The translations under genes were made by a program, and so were the position numbers. The notes below the pieces were generated by a model. That model worked only from the letters and a program-made list of their open reading frames with translations, ran no database searches and was not told the origin of the DNA. A stretch of DNA of 64,000 bases from Candidatus Melainabacteria bacterium (lineage in GTDB: Bacteria; Cyanobacteriota; Vampirovibrionia; Obscuribacterales; Obscuribacteraceae), in assembly GCA_016699165.1 (NCBI GenBank), contig CP064963.1, forward strand, positions 2,170,001 to 2,234,000. The letters run 5' to 3'. Positions 63,473 through 64,000 of the stretch are shown piece after piece (the stretch's first letter is position 1; the number at the start of each line of letters is the position of its first letter).

Positions 63473-64000
63473 CTAGATGTCGACTCCTGGCATGACTAGA
63501 GGTGGCGCAATCGGTCGTTTCCATAGGAAACTTTCGTATTTAGGATCGCCCCACACATTGCCCTCACCAAACCATTTCTCTGCCATTCGATTTGCGTCTT
63601 CCATGTACTGCATCGATTTCTCTCTGAATTCTTGCGAGCCAATTGGAGCAAGAACTTCAGCATATTGTCCCCTTAAATTCATCGAATTTAAATAGGCATG
63701 ACGATAGTTTCTGAAAGCTTCTTTCCCGTTGTCAATTTCTGAAGCATGCTGATCTTCGACGTCTCTAAAGTTATGAAACTTGGATGAAAGTTCATTCAAT
63801 CCATTTTGATTCATAGCCATTTTTGCCGCACCTTCCATCTCTGGATTATCGCGCATGCTCTGCATAAGTTCGCGTGTGGCGCTTTTATCTAACGCTCCAC
63901 CAAGCTCAGCAATCCTCTGGTCTTTCTCCGCCTGAGTTGCAGGAGGATTCTCCATCAAGCTGATAGTACCTTCAAGAAAGGCCTTCAGTTTGGGATCGTT
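63473..64000 (-). CDS. Protein of unknown function (5' end outside window)
   Basis: The frame stays open to base 64000 on the minus strand, so the start lies beyond the window; the TTG/ATG at 63958/63955 is internal. About 175 residues are visible. They are helical and charged (MAMNQNGLNELSSKFHNFRD), ending in a Pro-rich RPIAPPLVMPGVDI. No domain recognised; the style is that of a C-terminal part of a large modular protein. Confidence 0.6.
   Translation of the reverse strand, partial: NDPKLKAFLEGTISLMENPPATQAEKDQRIAELGGALDKSATRELMQSMRDNPEMEGAAKMAMNQNGLNELSSKFHNFRDVEDQHASEIDNGKEAFRNYRHAYLNSMNLRGQYAEVLAPIGSQEFREKSMQYMEDANRMAEKWFGEGNVWGDPKYESFLWKRPIAPPLVMPGVDI

Overview
The window looks like a chromosomal segment of a Gram-negative-type (diderm), non-photosynthetic bacterium of moderate to low GC. 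KdsC and Lnt homologues point to lipopolysaccharide and triacylated lipoproteins. A long DSHCT-type (Ski2/ISE2-like) RNA helicase is a cyanobacterial trait. The many TPR proteins, membrane Ser/Thr kinases, an MglA-type GTPase, SpoIIM-like/RDD proteins and S21 fit the melainabacterial/vampirovibrionian side of Cyanobacteria (Obscuribacterales-like). That placement is inference from gene content; no 16S or marker phylogeny is possible here. Both window edges cut genes (a histidine kinase at base 1, an unknown protein at base 64000). Layout: 1-5.1 kb holds a sensor kinase, a degenerate GGDEF protein, a TPR lipoprotein and aspS. 5.3-13.2 kb holds a small membrane protein, two exported TPR proteins, rpsU (57 codons, TTG start) with its own promoter and hairpin leader, two small unknowns and a large VIT-VWA surface protein closed by a clear terminator. 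13.3-14.8 kb is an AbiEi/AbiEii toxin-antitoxin operon with two promoter palindromes. 14.9-22.2 kb has a YtcJ-like amidohydrolase, a small exported repeat protein and a signalling operon of an AAA ATPase and two membrane Ser/Thr kinases. 22.1-29.3 kb has a TPR/small-membrane-protein cluster, AmrS, a DUF4388-like/GGDEF-like protein next to an MglA-type GTPase, KdsC and an FAD oxidoreductase. 29.3-40.3 kb has a 989-residue unknown protein, a CPBP protease, an Lnt-like acyltransferase, a SWIM-SNF2 ATPase and a coiled-coil membrane protein. 40.3-45.5 kb has a possible small RNA with a strong terminator, a protein of four MshEN-like units, an Fe/Mn superoxide dismutase broken by one frameshift, an HTH/coiled-coil protein, cmk and an M50 protease. 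45.7-47.2 kb is an IS remnant whose transposase has two frameshifts and then runs into about 600 bases of poly-G/poly-C, almost certainly a sequencing or assembly artefact. 47.3-59.6 kb returns to core-type genes: a DUF6088 regulator with a promoter palindrome, the DSHCT helicase, tRNA-Pro(GGG), a sigma factor, a PAS histidine kinase, coaD, a coiled-coil protein, a beta-lactamase-fold protein, SpoIIM-like/RDD proteins and citrate synthase. 59.7-64 kb is an accessory end with a solitary PglX-like adenine methyltransferase, a canonical mqsRA module and several poorly resolved small ORFs. Themes that tie the window together are signalling and regulation (two histidine kinases, two membrane Ser/Thr kinases, an MglA-type switch, c-di-GMP-like domains without obvious active sites, a sigma factor) and genome defence or stress modules (AbiE, DUF6088, MqsRA, PglX-like MTase). 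The best candidates for an undescribed system are the AAA ATPase/dual membrane-kinase operon, the DUF4388-MglA pair, the multi-MshEN protein with the RNA upstream of it, and the MTase-MqsRA junction. None can be called new without homology searches.
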